A stretch of 31,418 nucleotides of DNA from JACOVP01 sp964390715 (GCA_964390715.1 CAYMIM010000007.1:1-31418); one strand, 5' to 3'; counted from the stretch's first letter, positions 14,585-23,385 are shown. Notes: a model not told the origin generated them from the letters alone. Numbers and translations are program-made.

Positions 14585-14854
14585 ATGGTACAAGCAATCA
14601 TTACTCTCGGCAAAGAAGAAGACAGAGTAGTCAACATTGTCAAAGCCCAGCACGGATTTAAGAACAAATCCGAAGCCATCAATCTGATAGTCTCCAAATT
14701 CCATGAACTTATTGATGAAGAAGCCTGTCCTATCTGTGACGACCCAAACCGTCCTTTCAAACCTGAGTATGTGGCAAAGACGCAAGGAATACAGAAAGAA
14801 AAGGGAATCCCTTTCAAAAGTATCGAAGAGCTTAAAAAAATTATTGAGGGATAG
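14585..14854 (+). CDS. DUF2683-family antitoxin
   Basis: An 89-aa protein of the archaeal DUF2683 type: MVQAIITLGKEEDRVVNIVK is a ribbon-helix-helix-like start (strand, then VVNIVKAQHGFKNKSEAINL), ending in the usual PEYVAK and SIEELKKI segments. It carries two close cysteines (ACPICDD). Such proteins are the antitoxin half of RelE-type pairs in many archaea, binding the toxin and the operon promoter. The start is 14585, because a TATA box lies 25 bp ahead and an upstream in-frame Met would lie before it. The RelE gene starts 2 bp after the stop. Confidence 0.8.
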   Translation: MVQAIITLGKEEDRVVNIVKAQHGFKNKSEAINLIVSKFHELIDEEACPICDDPNRPFKPEYVAKTQGIQKEKGIPFKSIEELKKIIEG

Positions 14855-14856
14855 CG

Positions 14857-15126
14857 GTGGTTTATTCCCATGAAATAAAACCATATCTTCAAAAGATTCT
14901 CCAGAAGCTTTCTAAGAAAGATAAAAAGACTTACGACATTATTCTCAACAAAATCCAAGAGATCATTTCCTGTGAAGACATCAATCACTACAAGAACCTC
15001 AAGAAACCCCTGCAACGTTTAAAGCGAGTACATATTCACAAGTCATTTATTCTTATGTTCTCTTTTGACCAGCCACAGAATCTTATCTCTTTTGAAGATT
15101 ACGACCACCATGATGACGCGTATTAA
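14857..15126 (+). CDS. relE: RelE-family toxin
   Basis: An 89-aa RelE/ParE-superfamily protein, probably a ribosome-dependent mRNA endonuclease or a related toxin. It has a basic helix-rich N-terminal half (LQKILQKLSKKDKKTYDIIL, NKIQEI), then the core strands LKRVHIHKSFILMFSF and the C-terminal archaeal signature FEDYDHHDDAY, which ends the typical archaeal RelE. It starts at GTG, 2 bp after the DUF2683 stop, so the pair is translationally coupled. No frameshift or truncation is seen, making this the most intact toxin-antitoxin pair in the window. Confidence 0.82.
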   Translation: MVYSHEIKPYLQKILQKLSKKDKKTYDIILNKIQEIISCEDINHYKNLKKPLQRLKRVHIHKSFILMFSFDQPQNLISFEDYDHHDDAY

Positions 15127-15190
15127 TTCTATAATGGGAAGGGCGTGGGACAGGAAAAACTTACCTTCTTTAATATCTATTCTGTAGAAT

Positions 15191-15207
15191 ACTATAAATA
15201 TATATAG
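15191..15207 (+). promoter_or_regulatory. TATA box of the Cys-rich protein gene at 15228
   Basis: ACTATAAATATATATAG ends 21 bp before the ATG at 15228; its centre is 28-29 bp upstream, predicting a leaderless mRNA. Confidence 0.55.
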
Positions 15208-15227
15208 CTCTTTATTATGGTTTTTGT

Positions 15228-15686
15228 ATGCAGAAAAGGGGGGAAGTCCAGAAAGGATTCTTTTTAATTGTGGTAGTTCTTTTAGCAGTCGCTTTTGTCG
15301 CTTCATTTTATACTGATCCTACAGGTGAAGCTGTTCGCTCTGGTCGCAATAGAGAATTAAATATTATTGGTAAGACACAACCTTTTACTTTCTTAAAAGG
15401 AACACAGATAACTTCTCCAAAATTATCTCCTTCAGCAACTGTTTGTCTTGTCTGCACTCCTGGTTGTGGAAAAGGATATCGCTGCGGTCTATGGAATAAC
15501 GAATGTAGATGTCAACCAATTATAAAAAGCAAAGTTGGAGAAGCATGTGGTACATGGTCACCTCTAGACCCTAGTGATCCCGAAAACTCTAAATGGTATT
15601 GTTGGGAAACTCCGGGAGTATGTGAGTTAGATGCTTATTGTGATAAACGAACTTGTTTGTGCACTAAAATAACAACTCCCCAATGA
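15228..15686 (+). CDS. Secreted, membrane-anchored Cys-rich protein (12 Cys)
   Basis: A 152-aa protein with a basic head (MQKRGEVQK), one hydrophobic helix (residues 10-27, GFFLIVVVLLAVAFVASFY) and an ectodomain holding twelve cysteines. They fall in two groups: VCLVCTPGCGKGYRCG with ECRC, then EACG, WYC, GVCELDAYC and TCLC. The even number and the repeat-like spacing suggest a disulfide-bonded or metal-binding extracellular domain, perhaps a duplicated knot. The C-terminal part resembles the 111-aa protein at 10466. Function is unknown; surface adhesion, protease inhibition or metal capture are possibilities the sequence alone cannot separate. Confidence 0.7.
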   Translation: MQKRGEVQKGFFLIVVVLLAVAFVASFYTDPTGEAVRSGRNRELNIIGKTQPFTFLKGTQITSPKLSPSATVCLVCTPGCGKGYRCGLWNNECRCQPIIKSKVGEACGTWSPLDPSDPENSKWYCWETPGVCELDAYCDKRTCLCTKITTPQ

Positions 15687-15708
15687 TTTCTTGTGCCTTT
15701 GATTTCAT

Positions 15709-15720
15709 AATGTTTATATA
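15709..15720 (+). promoter_or_regulatory. TATA box of argS (AATGTTTATATA)
   Basis: One of four identical 12-mers in the window, centred 28 bp before the argS ATG, which it supports as a leaderless start. Confidence 0.65.
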
Positions 15721-15742
15721 GGAACTTCCTTTCTTTTTCCTT

Positions 15743-17422
15743 ATGGATTTTCACGAAGCGATAGCAAAATTGTTACAGCAGCTTCTCAAACAAGATGTTC
15801 GCTCCCTGCTTGAGACGCCTCCATATCCTACTTTGGGAGACTACGCCTTTCCCTGCTTTTCCTTAGCAAAAGAATTGAAAAAAAATCCAAATCACATAGC
15901 CCAAGACTTAAGCAAACAGATCAAGGCTGACTTTCTGACCAAGGTTGAAGTGAAAGGAGCTTATCTGAATTTCTTTGTGAATAAAACACTGCTAACCAAA
16001 GATGTACTGACAAAAGTGTTACAAGAAAAAGAGAAATATGGTCGATCTTCCCTTGGTAAAGGAAAAACTATCGTTATTGACATGTCTTCACCCAATATCG
16101 CTAAACCTTTTGGCATTGGTCATTTGCGTTCAACAATCATTGGCAATGCGCTCAGAAACTTACTAACGTTTCAAAGTTATAAAGTCATCAGAATCAATCA
16201 TCTCGGAGATTGGGGAACACAATTCGGCAAATTGATTGTTGCGTTTCAACAGTGGGGAGACGCAAAGAAGCTCAAGAAAGACCCTATTCCTTATCTCTTA
16301 CAATTGTATGTGAAGTTTCATGACGTCGCGGAGAAGAAGCCTGAGCTTGAGGATGACGCGCGAGCCTGGTTCAAAAAATTAGAAGATGGCAATAAAGAAG
16401 CATTAGCTCTTTGGAAAACTTTTAAGGACTTGAGTTTAACCGAATTCAAGAAAGTGTATAAGCTTTTAGGAGTAGAGTTTGAGGCTTATTCTGGTGAAGC
16501 TTTCTATAACAATCAACTAGACAATACTATTTCACTTATCAAGAAAAAAGGCATTACCGAGATGAGTGAGGGCGCATTAATTGTCGATTTAGAGAAATAT
16601 ACTATGCCTCCAGCGATTTTACGCAAGAGTGATGGTGCTACTCTTTATTTGACTCGTGATGTGGCAGCTGCGCTCTATAGAAAAAAGATGTATAAGTTTG
16701 ACAAAATGCTCTATGAAGTTGGTACAGAACAAAAATTACACTTCCAGCAACTGTTCAAGGTCTTAGAGTTATTAGGTTATTCCTGGGCAAAAGATTGCAT
16801 TCATATAGAACATGGATTATATTTAGGTGATGATGGGAAGAAATTTTCCACGAGAAAAGGCAAAACAGTTTTCATGACAGATGTTTTAGATGAAACTATA
16901 ACTTTAGCAAAAAAGATTATCCAAGAGAAAAATCCAAAACTCAAGAACAAAGACGTAGTAGCACAACATGTTGGTGTAGGCTCTATTATCTTTGGTGATT
17001 TATGCAACGACAGATCACGAGACATTATTTTTGACATCGATAAATTTACTTCCTTTGAAGGAGAGACTGGACCTTATTTACAATATACTCACGCGCGCTT
17101 ATGCTCTATCTTACGCAAAAAGAAATTAACGGACAGCAAAGTAAAGTATGAGCTGTATGACAAAGCAGAACAAGAGATTCTCAAACAAGTTGGACGTTTT
17201 TCTGATTTACTCCAAGACGCCAGCAAGCAGTATAAACCTCATCTTCTGGCAAGATATCTCTTAGATTTAGCGCAAATGATCAATAGTTTTTATGTTTCCC
17301 ATCCAGTTTTGCAAGACGATAAGGCTTTAGAAAAGGCACGCCTTGCTTTGATTAGCTCTGTTAAAATTACTCTTGGGAATGGACTACGTTTACTAGGGAT
17401 TGTCGCTTTGGAAGAAATGTAA
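15743..17422 (+). CDS. argS: Arginyl-tRNA synthetase
   Basis: Class I synthetase charging tRNA-Arg. The 559 aa cover, in order, an N-terminal Add-1 tRNA-binding domain (residues 1-100), the HIGH region as SSPNIAKPFGIGHLRS (about 113-128), INHLGDWGTQFGKL, the catalytic core with the arginine-pocket YLTRDVAAALYR, the KMSK-type loop as KKFSTRKGKTVFM, and a C-terminal DALR anticodon-binding helix bundle (LDLAQMINSFYVSHPVLQ). This is the usual length and order for ArgRS, with no gap. A TATA box 28 bp upstream fixes the ATG. pyrG follows 58 bp later with its own TATA box. Confidence 0.97.
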   Translation: MDFHEAIAKLLQQLLKQDVRSLLETPPYPTLGDYAFPCFSLAKELKKNPNHIAQDLSKQIKADFLTKVEVKGAYLNFFVNKTLLTKDVLTKVLQEKEKYGRSSLGKGKTIVIDMSSPNIAKPFGIGHLRSTIIGNALRNLLTFQSYKVIRINHLGDWGTQFGKLIVAFQQWGDAKKLKKDPIPYLLQLYVKFHDVAEKKPELEDDARAWFKKLEDGNKEALALWKTFKDLSLTEFKKVYKLLGVEFEAYSGEAFYNNQLDNTISLIKKKGITEMSEGALIVDLEKYTMPPAILRKSDGATLYLTRDVAAALYRKKMYKFDKMLYEVGTEQKLHFQQLFKVLELLGYSWAKDCIHIEHGLYLGDDGKKFSTRKGKTVFMTDVLDETITLAKKIIQEKNPKLKNKDVVAQHVGVGSIIFGDLCNDRSRDIIFDIDKFTSFEGETGPYLQYTHARLCSILRKKKLTDSKVKYELYDKAEQEILKQVGRFSDLLQDASKQYKPHLLARYLLDLAQMINSFYVSHPVLQDDKALEKARLALISSVKITLGNGLRLLGIVALEEM

Positions 17423-17450
17423 TCGTATTTCTATATTCGACCACACACAT

Positions 17451-17462
17451 GCTTAAAAATAC
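17451..17462 (+). promoter_or_regulatory. TATA box of pyrG
   Basis: GCTTAAAAATAC is centred 25 bp before the pyrG ATG at 17481, predicting a leaderless transcript. Confidence 0.55.
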
Positions 17463-17480
17463 ATTTTTTTCTCTAATTGA

Positions 17481-19208
17481 ATGAACCCAACCAAATTTAT
17501 CGTCGTTACAGGCGGAGTTATGAGTGGTGTTGGTAAAGGGATAGCTACCGCTTCTATTGCCAAGATCCTTCAGATGTATGGTTTCTCTGTTACCGCGATC
17601 AAAATTGACCCTTATATCAATCTCAATGCTGGAACTCTTCGACCGACAGAGCATGGCGAAGTGTGGGTGACTGATGACGGCGGAGAAATAGACCAAGACT
17701 TGGGCAACTATGAACGCTTCTTGAATATGCCTCTACCGAAGCGCAATAATCTTACCACAGGGCAAATCTACAAAGCAGTCATAGACAAAGAAATCGCTGG
17801 AGACTATCTGGGAGAGACTGTCCAATTTATTCCTCATATTCCCAATGAAATTAAACGCCGACTTTTAGAATCTAGCGCTGGCTTTGACATTTGTCTAGTG
17901 GAAATTGGCGGCACGATAGGCGACTATGAAAATATTCCTTTCTTATTCGCCATGAAAAGTCTGGAACGTGAACGACCTGGTGACCTTCTGTATTTTTTAA
18001 TTACCTACTTACCCATCCCTGATCATATGCCTGAAATGAAAACCAAGCCTACACAAATGGCAGTCAAGCTCTTACTGGAACATGGCATCTTTCCTGATTT
18101 CATCTTATGCCGCGCGCGCGAACCTTTAGACCAGCAACGGAAGAAGAAAATTGAAACATACGCGAATATTGGCGCTGATTATGTTATCTCCGCTCCTGAT
18201 GTCAAAAATACACTCTATGCTGTCCCTTTGAATTTTGAGCAAGAAAAATTAGGCCAGAAAATTTTACAAAAATTACATTTACAACAACGCAAAGATCCTG
18301 ACTGGCAGCAGTGGAAATCTTTAGTTACCAGACTAGAAGAACCTAAACATGTTGTCAACCTAGCGATGGTCTGCAAATATGTGGACAGCGGGAATTATCA
18401 TATCGCTGACTCTTATATCTCGGTGAATGAAGCATTGAAACATGCGGGGGCCGCTCTTGATACTGGCGTTCATATTACGTGGCTCGACGCCAAGGATTTT
18501 GAGAAGCATCCCGCAACTATTTCTCAGCTCCAAGCGTTTGATGGCATTATTGTTCCTGGAGGTTTTGGCAGCTCAGGCGTAGAAGGCAAAATTATGGCTA
18601 TTCAGTATGCAAGAGAACATAAAATTCCTTATTTAGGCTTGTGTTACGGCATGCAACTCGCTATTGTTGAATTTGCCCGACATGTGTGTGGTTTAGAAGG
18701 AGCACATACAACTGAAGTCGATCCTCTTACCAAATATCCGGTCATCAATATGCTCTCAGAACAACTGGCGGTGAAAGACAAGAGCGGCACGATGCGTCTC
18801 GGAGCCTACGCGGCAACCTTGCAAGAAGGAAGTAGTGTTTTGAATCTCTATAAAACAACCGGGCGCTTTGTCCAAGATCAAGCCTTGTTGAGTGTTATTC
18901 GCAGCAAAGAACAGTTCCGTATAGGGAAGACACCTTTACATAACACCATTCTCGAAAGACATCGTCATCGCTATGAGCAAAATCCTCAATTTATTTCTTT
19001 ACTTGAAAAGCATGGATTAGTTTTTTCCGGTTACCATGAGCGTGATGATGGGACCAAGCTGATGGAATTTATTGAATTACCTAAGAAGGAACATCCTTTT
19101 TTTGTGGGAACACAGTCACATCCTTGCTTTAAATCTAGTTTATTGAATCCAGCACCACTTTATGTAGGATTTGTCGCGGCTGCTCTAGAAAAAATTACCA
19201 AAGCATGA
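17481..19208 (+). CDS. pyrG: CTP synthase
   Basis: Converts UTP to CTP using ATP and glutamine. The 575-aa protein is slightly longer than usual (about 535-550). The synthetase domain starts VVTGGVMSGVGKGIATASIA (P-loop) and continues KIDPYINLNAGT, HGEVWVTDDGGEIDQDLGNYERF. The class I glutaminase domain has VPGGFGSSGVEGK and the nucleophile elbow GLCYGMQ (Cys 388). The triad His is 547 in QSHPCF; the canonical motif is HPEF, with Glu completing the triad, and here that residue is Cys 549. Glutamine-dependent activity may thus be altered, while ammonia-dependent activity need not be. A TATA box 25 bp upstream fixes the start. Confidence 0.96.
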   Translation: MNPTKFIVVTGGVMSGVGKGIATASIAKILQMYGFSVTAIKIDPYINLNAGTLRPTEHGEVWVTDDGGEIDQDLGNYERFLNMPLPKRNNLTTGQIYKAVIDKEIAGDYLGETVQFIPHIPNEIKRRLLESSAGFDICLVEIGGTIGDYENIPFLFAMKSLERERPGDLLYFLITYLPIPDHMPEMKTKPTQMAVKLLLEHGIFPDFILCRAREPLDQQRKKKIETYANIGADYVISAPDVKNTLYAVPLNFEQEKLGQKILQKLHLQQRKDPDWQQWKSLVTRLEEPKHVVNLAMVCKYVDSGNYHIADSYISVNEALKHAGAALDTGVHITWLDAKDFEKHPATISQLQAFDGIIVPGGFGSSGVEGKIMAIQYAREHKIPYLGLCYGMQLAIVEFARHVCGLEGAHTTEVDPLTKYPVINMLSEQLAVKDKSGTMRLGAYAATLQEGSSVLNLYKTTGRFVQDQALLSVIRSKEQFRIGKTPLHNTILERHRHRYEQNPQFISLLEKHGLVFSGYHERDDGTKLMEFIELPKKEHPFFVGTQSHPCFKSSLLNPAPLYVGFVAAALEKITKA

Positions 19209-19230
19209 TTTTTTTATTCGTATTTACGAC

Positions 19231-20142
19231 TTAGATTACTTTTCTTGGCTTGAGACTTACATTTGCCTCTTTCAATAACGCATAAGTCATCTCATTGAGC
19301 GGAGCTTCTTCATTAAAAACTAATTCTTTGATGCCCGCGTTGATTAACACCTGTGTACATCTGAGACAGGGACTATCGGTTGTGTAGACTGTCGTATCTT
19401 GTGCGTTGAGACCGTGATATGCTGCCTGCAGAATCACATTTTCTTCCGCGTGGTTACAAATACAAGTCATCTGCAACCCTTCCTTATTACACGCTGGACA
19501 ACCATTCTCATTGCAGTGCTTGATATGTCGAGGTGTATCATCGAATCCTATTGTTAAGATTCTCTTGTTCTTGACCAAAAGCGCACCCACTTTTCTTTTT
19601 ACACATAGTGAACGCTTCGCGACTACTTGAGCAATTTCCATGAAGAATCCATCATCAGAGGGCTTTTTGAGCGTGAATTTCTTGCTTACATCAGTCACCA
19701 TGCGATCCACTTTCTGGTGCAATGTCTCTAAGTCACTATCATTCTTTATGACAATATTCGCGTTCTTGAATACAGGAGCTAGTTGTTGCTTGATCAGCTC
19801 TTCGTCCTCGAGAATGTTGCGTTCAAAAGCCAGCACTTCATCATAGGAAGTCTCTTTGCCATTCTGCTGCTTCTGTTGCTCCATCATTCTTTCCAGACGA
19901 ATCTCCGCGGGAGCGTCCACACGAACCAAAAGCAGATCATCTTTTTGCTTGAACGCTTCGATTTGATCGACGTCTGTGATCTCTTCTAAAATATAATTCA
20001 TTTCTCCATTGATTTTATGCACAGGAACTTCCTCGTCTGCCAAGAAATGAGGAACGGACAGATAGGTGAACCCTTTTTTCTGTAAATATTGAGCGACGGT
20101 TGTTTTACCCGCCCCTTTTAGACCTGTCATCGCTATGATCAT
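19231..20142 (-). CDS. P-loop kinase-like/dCMP deaminase fusion
   Basis: A 303-aa two-domain protein. Residues 1-160 are a P-loop NMP-kinase-like domain (IIAMTGLKGAGKTTVAQYL, then LVRVDAPAEIRLERM). Residues 170-303 are a zinc deaminase of the dCMP deaminase (ComE) type, with the zinc motif HAEEN and SPCLRC and a second Cys-rich site (HCNENGCPACN and CICN) as in dCMP deaminases. It would convert dCMP to dUMP, the precursor of dTMP. The start is set at the Met of MIIAMTG (20142) rather than at TTG 20160, because a TATA-like element (20168-20177) then lies about 30 bp upstream. What the kinase domain phosphorylates is unknown. Confidence 0.85.
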   Translation of the reverse strand: MIIAMTGLKGAGKTTVAQYLQKKGFTYLSVPHFLADEEVPVHKINGEMNYILEEITDVDQIEAFKQKDDLLLVRVDAPAEIRLERMMEQQKQQNGKETSYDEVLAFERNILEDEELIKQQLAPVFKNANIVIKNDSDLETLHQKVDRMVTDVSKKFTLKKPSDDGFFMEIAQVVAKRSLCVKRKVGALLVKNKRILTIGFDDTPRHIKHCNENGCPACNKEGLQMTCICNHAEENVILQAAYHGLNAQDTTVYTTDSPCLRCTQVLINAGIKELVFNEEAPLNEMTYALLKEANVSLKPRKVI

Positions 20143-20202
20143 TAGTAAGTTTGTCACCAAACAACGACTTAAAAAGCTTTCGTTGCATTATTTTTCTTAT
20201 GC

Positions 20203-20739
20203 TTATATATTTTGCATAAGCTTTTTTACTAAACCAACTTCTTGATCAACACTCAGCATTCCGCTATTTAACACCAGGTGATACTGTATGGGATCACGAT
20301 AATCATATCCAAACAATGTTTGACCCATTCTAACCTCATCTTGTTCTTTACTTCTTAATAGATCTATGACTTGTGGTGGATTACCGCTATATTTTTTTCG
20401 ATCAGCTCTAGCAGCACGAATCTCTACAGGAGCTGTTACAAACAGAAATAATGTAGGAGTACCTTGGCAATCAATAAAATAACGACCCTCACCTATGATA
20501 GATCCCTGACTAACTAATCGTCGGAACTCTTCATTTACACTCCTGTTTTCCTCTAGACCTGTCCTTCTCCAATATGTTTCGAAAGGCACTTTACCATCAG
20601 GATGAAGTGTTTTCCATTTTTCTCTAAATAATTCTCCCATAGAATGTATTGGCCAGCCGTAGATTTCTGAAAGTCTTCTTGCTAATGTTGATTTTCCTGA
20701 TCCTGGCAAACCTGAGATAACAATGCTTGTGAAGACCAT
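20203..20739 (-). CDS. Cytidylate kinase-like P-loop kinase
   Basis: A 178-aa NMP kinase with P-loop ISGLPGSGKSTLARRL near the N-terminus, then GWPIHSMGELFREKW, which matches the substrate-binding segment of archaeal CMP kinases (typically S-x-G-x-x-F/I-R), and FLFVTAPVEIRAARADRKKY, the lid/Arg region. It probably phosphorylates CMP/dCMP or another monophosphate. The start is put at MVFTSIVISG (20739): a TATA box (20759-20770, CCTATTTAAACG on the minus strand) lies about 25 bp upstream, whereas the earlier in-frame start at 20790 would lie above the promoter. The stop overlaps a dyad CTTATGC/GCATAAG (20196-20220). Confidence 0.75.
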   Translation of the reverse strand: MVFTSIVISGLPGSGKSTLARRLSEIYGWPIHSMGELFREKWKTLHPDGKVPFETYWRRTGLEENRSVNEEFRRLVSQGSIIGEGRYFIDCQGTPTLFLFVTAPVEIRAARADRKKYSGNPPQVIDLLRSKEQDEVRMGQTLFGYDYRDPIQYHLVLNSGMLSVDQEVGLVKKLMQNI

Positions 20740-20913
20740 ATTCTTTATTTCTTTCTTTCGTTTAAATAGGTAACTTCTTTTTTTCATCACTTCTGTCAGG
20801 TAAAATTTTGTTGTTTATAGAAACCTTTTTAAATGTCCAAAAGGACCTCTTTCTATGGATTCTGTAAGAAGTTCCAGTTAAGAGTATAAGCATACTTTTT
20901 CTTAGTCATTCCT

Positions 20914-21918
20914 ATGAAAACTACACCTAAAGACATCGGGAAAGATCATGTTCTTCGAGATTCAGATAGTCCTGATCCTAAAGGATTACCAGAAGCGCAT
21001 GGCTATGACTTTAACAAAGGCGTAAACTATGACAAAATTCTGGAGAGCTATTCAACTACTGGTTTTCAAGCGACTCATTTGGCAAAAGCTATCGCAATGA
21101 TTAAACAGATGCGCAAAGAAAAGTGCACAATTTACTTGGGATACACTTCGAACATGGTCTCTTCTGGACTACGTGATGTGTTTCGCTATTTGGTTGAGCA
21201 TAAGATGGTTGATGTTGTCGTCACCACTGCGGGTGGCATTGAAGAGGATATTATCAAATGCATGAAACCTTTTTTCATTGGTGAATTTAGCATGATAGGT
21301 AAAGAATTACGAGAGAAAGGGATTAATAGGGCAGGCAATGTTCTGATTCCTAACTCACGCTATTGTCAATTTGAGGATTTTTTTATTCCTCTGATTAAAG
21401 AAATGGCTGCAGAACAAAAGAAAACTGGCAAGATATTTTCACCTAGTGATTTGATCTGGCGCTTAGGCAAGACCATCAATAACAAAGAGTCTATTTACTA
21501 CTGGGCACAAAAAAATAACATTCCTGTCTTCTGTCCTGCTTTGACTGATGGCTCTATGGGAGATATGCTTTATTTCCACTCTTATGAGAATCCTGACTTC
21601 AAGATCGATGACATCCAAGACATTCGTAAACTGCATGATCTTACTATTACCGCGAAGAAAACTGGGCTCATTATTCTAGGGGGTGGAGTTGTGAAGCATC
21701 ACATTTTGAACTCGAACATGATGCGCAATGGCGCAGACTACGCTGTCTATATCAATACTGGACAAGAATATGATGGATCAGATTCAGGAGCGCGACCAGA
21801 TGAAGCGGTGAGTTGGGGCAAGATACTACCGGGAGCGCAATCGGTGAAAGTTTTTGGGGACGCGACGATTTTATTTCCTCTGATTGTAGCGAAAACGTTC
21901 GCGCAGGAGAAACAATAA
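20914..21918 (+). CDS. dys: Deoxyhypusine synthase
   Basis: Transfers the aminobutyl group of spermidine to a lysine of translation factor a/eIF5A, the first step of hypusine formation; essential in archaea and eukaryotes. The 334-aa protein has the NAD-binding segments (YTSNMVSSGLRD, VVTTAGGIEEDI), the SPSDLIWRLGK region, the PALTDGSMGDM segment and the active-site lysine in LGGGVVKHH (Lys 261), followed by NTGQEYDGSDSGARPDEAVSW. The length is normal. A TATA-like element (about 20881-20890) precedes the ATG by about 28 bp. Its stop codon directly abuts the stop of the convergent thioredoxin gene. Confidence 0.97.
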   Translation: MKTTPKDIGKDHVLRDSDSPDPKGLPEAHGYDFNKGVNYDKILESYSTTGFQATHLAKAIAMIKQMRKEKCTIYLGYTSNMVSSGLRDVFRYLVEHKMVDVVVTTAGGIEEDIIKCMKPFFIGEFSMIGKELREKGINRAGNVLIPNSRYCQFEDFFIPLIKEMAAEQKKTGKIFSPSDLIWRLGKTINNKESIYYWAQKNNIPVFCPALTDGSMGDMLYFHSYENPDFKIDDIQDIRKLHDLTITAKKTGLIILGGGVVKHHILNSNMMRNGADYAVYINTGQEYDGSDSGARPDEAVSWGKILPGAQSVKVFGDATILFPLIVAKTFAQEKQ

Positions 21919-22230
21919 TTATAAGAAACTTAAAATCTTTTTCTTAATCTCCTCTTTGGGCAATAACCCAGTAATTCTTCCAGCTTCTTCGCCTTTCTTG
22001 AAGACAATCATCGTCGGAATATTCATGACACCATATTGTTGCGCGATCTCTGGAAATTCCTCGACATTGAGCTTGGTGAACTTGACATTTTTCATCTCTT
22101 TGCTTAACTCCTCGACAATAGGAGCGAGACGCTTGCAAGGCATGCACCATTCTGCCCACATATCGACTAGGACTGCTGGCTGCTGCAAGACTTCTTTTTG
22201 AAACGTAGCCGCTGTTATTTCAAGAACCAT
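21919..22230 (-). CDS. trxA: Thioredoxin
   Basis: A 103-aa single-domain thioredoxin with the redox site WAEWCMPCKRLAP (residues 25-37) and the cis-proline MNIPTMIVF (near residue 70). The active site is WCMPC instead of the common WCGPC, which usually changes redox potential. It may reduce the class II ribonucleotide reductase encoded 2 kb away, and other disulfides; that link is inference. An AAGGAG Shine-Dalgarno lies 11 nt before the ATG, and no in-frame start lies between, so the start is firm. Convergent with deoxyhypusine synthase, with no intergenic space. Confidence 0.95.
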   Translation of the reverse strand: MVLEITAATFQKEVLQQPAVLVDMWAEWCMPCKRLAPIVEELSKEMKNVKFTKLNVEEFPEIAQQYGVMNIPTMIVFKKGEEAGRITGLLPKEEIKKKILSFL

Positions 22231-22302
22231 ATCTTCATCAACTCCTTTTGTGATGAAAAACTGCTAGAACTAGTTGTTTAAAAGAATATCGGTGCTAATA
22301 TT

Positions 22303-23385
22303 TTAGTGAGAGAGTATCTCTTCTAGCCATTTTCTAGTCTTCTGTACTGCATTTAATGTATATTGTGTTTTTTCAAAATGTGTTCGCATATTTTGTATAA
22401 TTACATCGGGAGCACTAGTAACGCCTAATGACATTTGAAGCCTTTCTCTTCTTCGATCTCTTGCTTGCGTAAGATCGTCGATAGCACCAGTTATAATTGC
22501 TGCGCGCTCACCCACTAGCCCATAATTTCCTAAGATATAATTCAGTGCAATCCTTCTTTCTGTCTCTAATTTTTTGTCTGTTCTTTCACGAATGGCGCGT
22601 TCATAAAGATCATCCTCATTGGAGAGTCCATATAAAAATTTGCGCTCTTCTTGAGCAACTTTATGAAATTTAACGACTGCATGACCATAGTTTTTAGAAC
22701 CTGTCATTTGCCACTCTTTAAAATCCTCTACTAAGTCTCCATATCCAGCCATTACTTCTGCTGTCTCAGCAATCATTTTTTGATCAGGAGTTATCTCTTC
22801 AATAGTCATCTCCCGCCCATAGCCTAGAACAGTTTCAACAAATCTTGGGTAACTCAATGATTCTCCTTCTGGCGACATTAAATAAGGCTCCCGGCTATCT
22901 CTAAATATCAAGAAGGCCTGTCTAAATGCTTCTTGTCTATCTCCTTCTTCCGCTTGCACTCTTGCGAAAGTTTCAAGGAAACGTTCGTAATCAAATGTAA
23001 ACGTTGTCTCTTTATTGTAATCTACTCGACGACATAACCCTGGTGTTCCAGGCCTATATTTCGCCCAAGGAATAACTCGGTCATTTAATAACTCATCATT
23101 AAACTTTCGGACATGAAAATAATTAAAATCTCTTGTATGCTGAAAATGCGCTTCATTCAACGCATCTTTTACAACAAAAGCGAGATCGTGACAAAGATTA
23201 CTCATTTCTTGCCATGACAGACGTAATGTAGTACCTTCTGGCTTGAGTACTTGATTGACTTGTGATTTTAATTTCTCGTATGCTGCTTCGCTACGCATGA
23301 AAGCATGGGCATTAGTACTATTAATACCATAATGTTTCTTTAACTCCCTCATTTCGTAGACTTTCCCTTCTAGATCTGTTTTCAT
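22303..23385 (-). CDS. Unknown helical protein, second gene of an operon
   Basis: I do not recognise this 360-aa protein. It is rich in Glu, Arg and Lys and predicted mostly helical, with aromatic clusters (FNYFHVRKFNDELL, EMTIEEITPDQKMIAE) and no transmembrane segment or metal motif. I start it at 23385 (MKTDLEGK): that ATG overlaps the upstream stop as ATGA, the usual translational coupling, whereas the longer frame (from 23418) would overlap by 37 bp. It forms a two-gene operon with the 241-aa protein at 23382, so the two products probably act together. No phage, CRISPR or restriction domain is visible. Confidence 0.7.
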   Translation of the reverse strand: MKTDLEGKVYEMRELKKHYGINSTNAHAFMRSEAAYEKLKSQVNQVLKPEGTTLRLSWQEMSNLCHDLAFVVKDALNEAHFQHTRDFNYFHVRKFNDELLNDRVIPWAKYRPGTPGLCRRVDYNKETTFTFDYERFLETFARVQAEEGDRQEAFRQAFLIFRDSREPYLMSPEGESLSYPRFVETVLGYGREMTIEEITPDQKMIAETAEVMAGYGDLVEDFKEWQMTGSKNYGHAVVKFHKVAQEERKFLYGLSNEDDLYERAIRERTDKKLETERRIALNYILGNYGLVGERAAIITGAIDDLTQARDRRRERLQMSLGVTSAPDVIIQNMRTHFEKTQYTLNAVQKTRKWLEEILSH

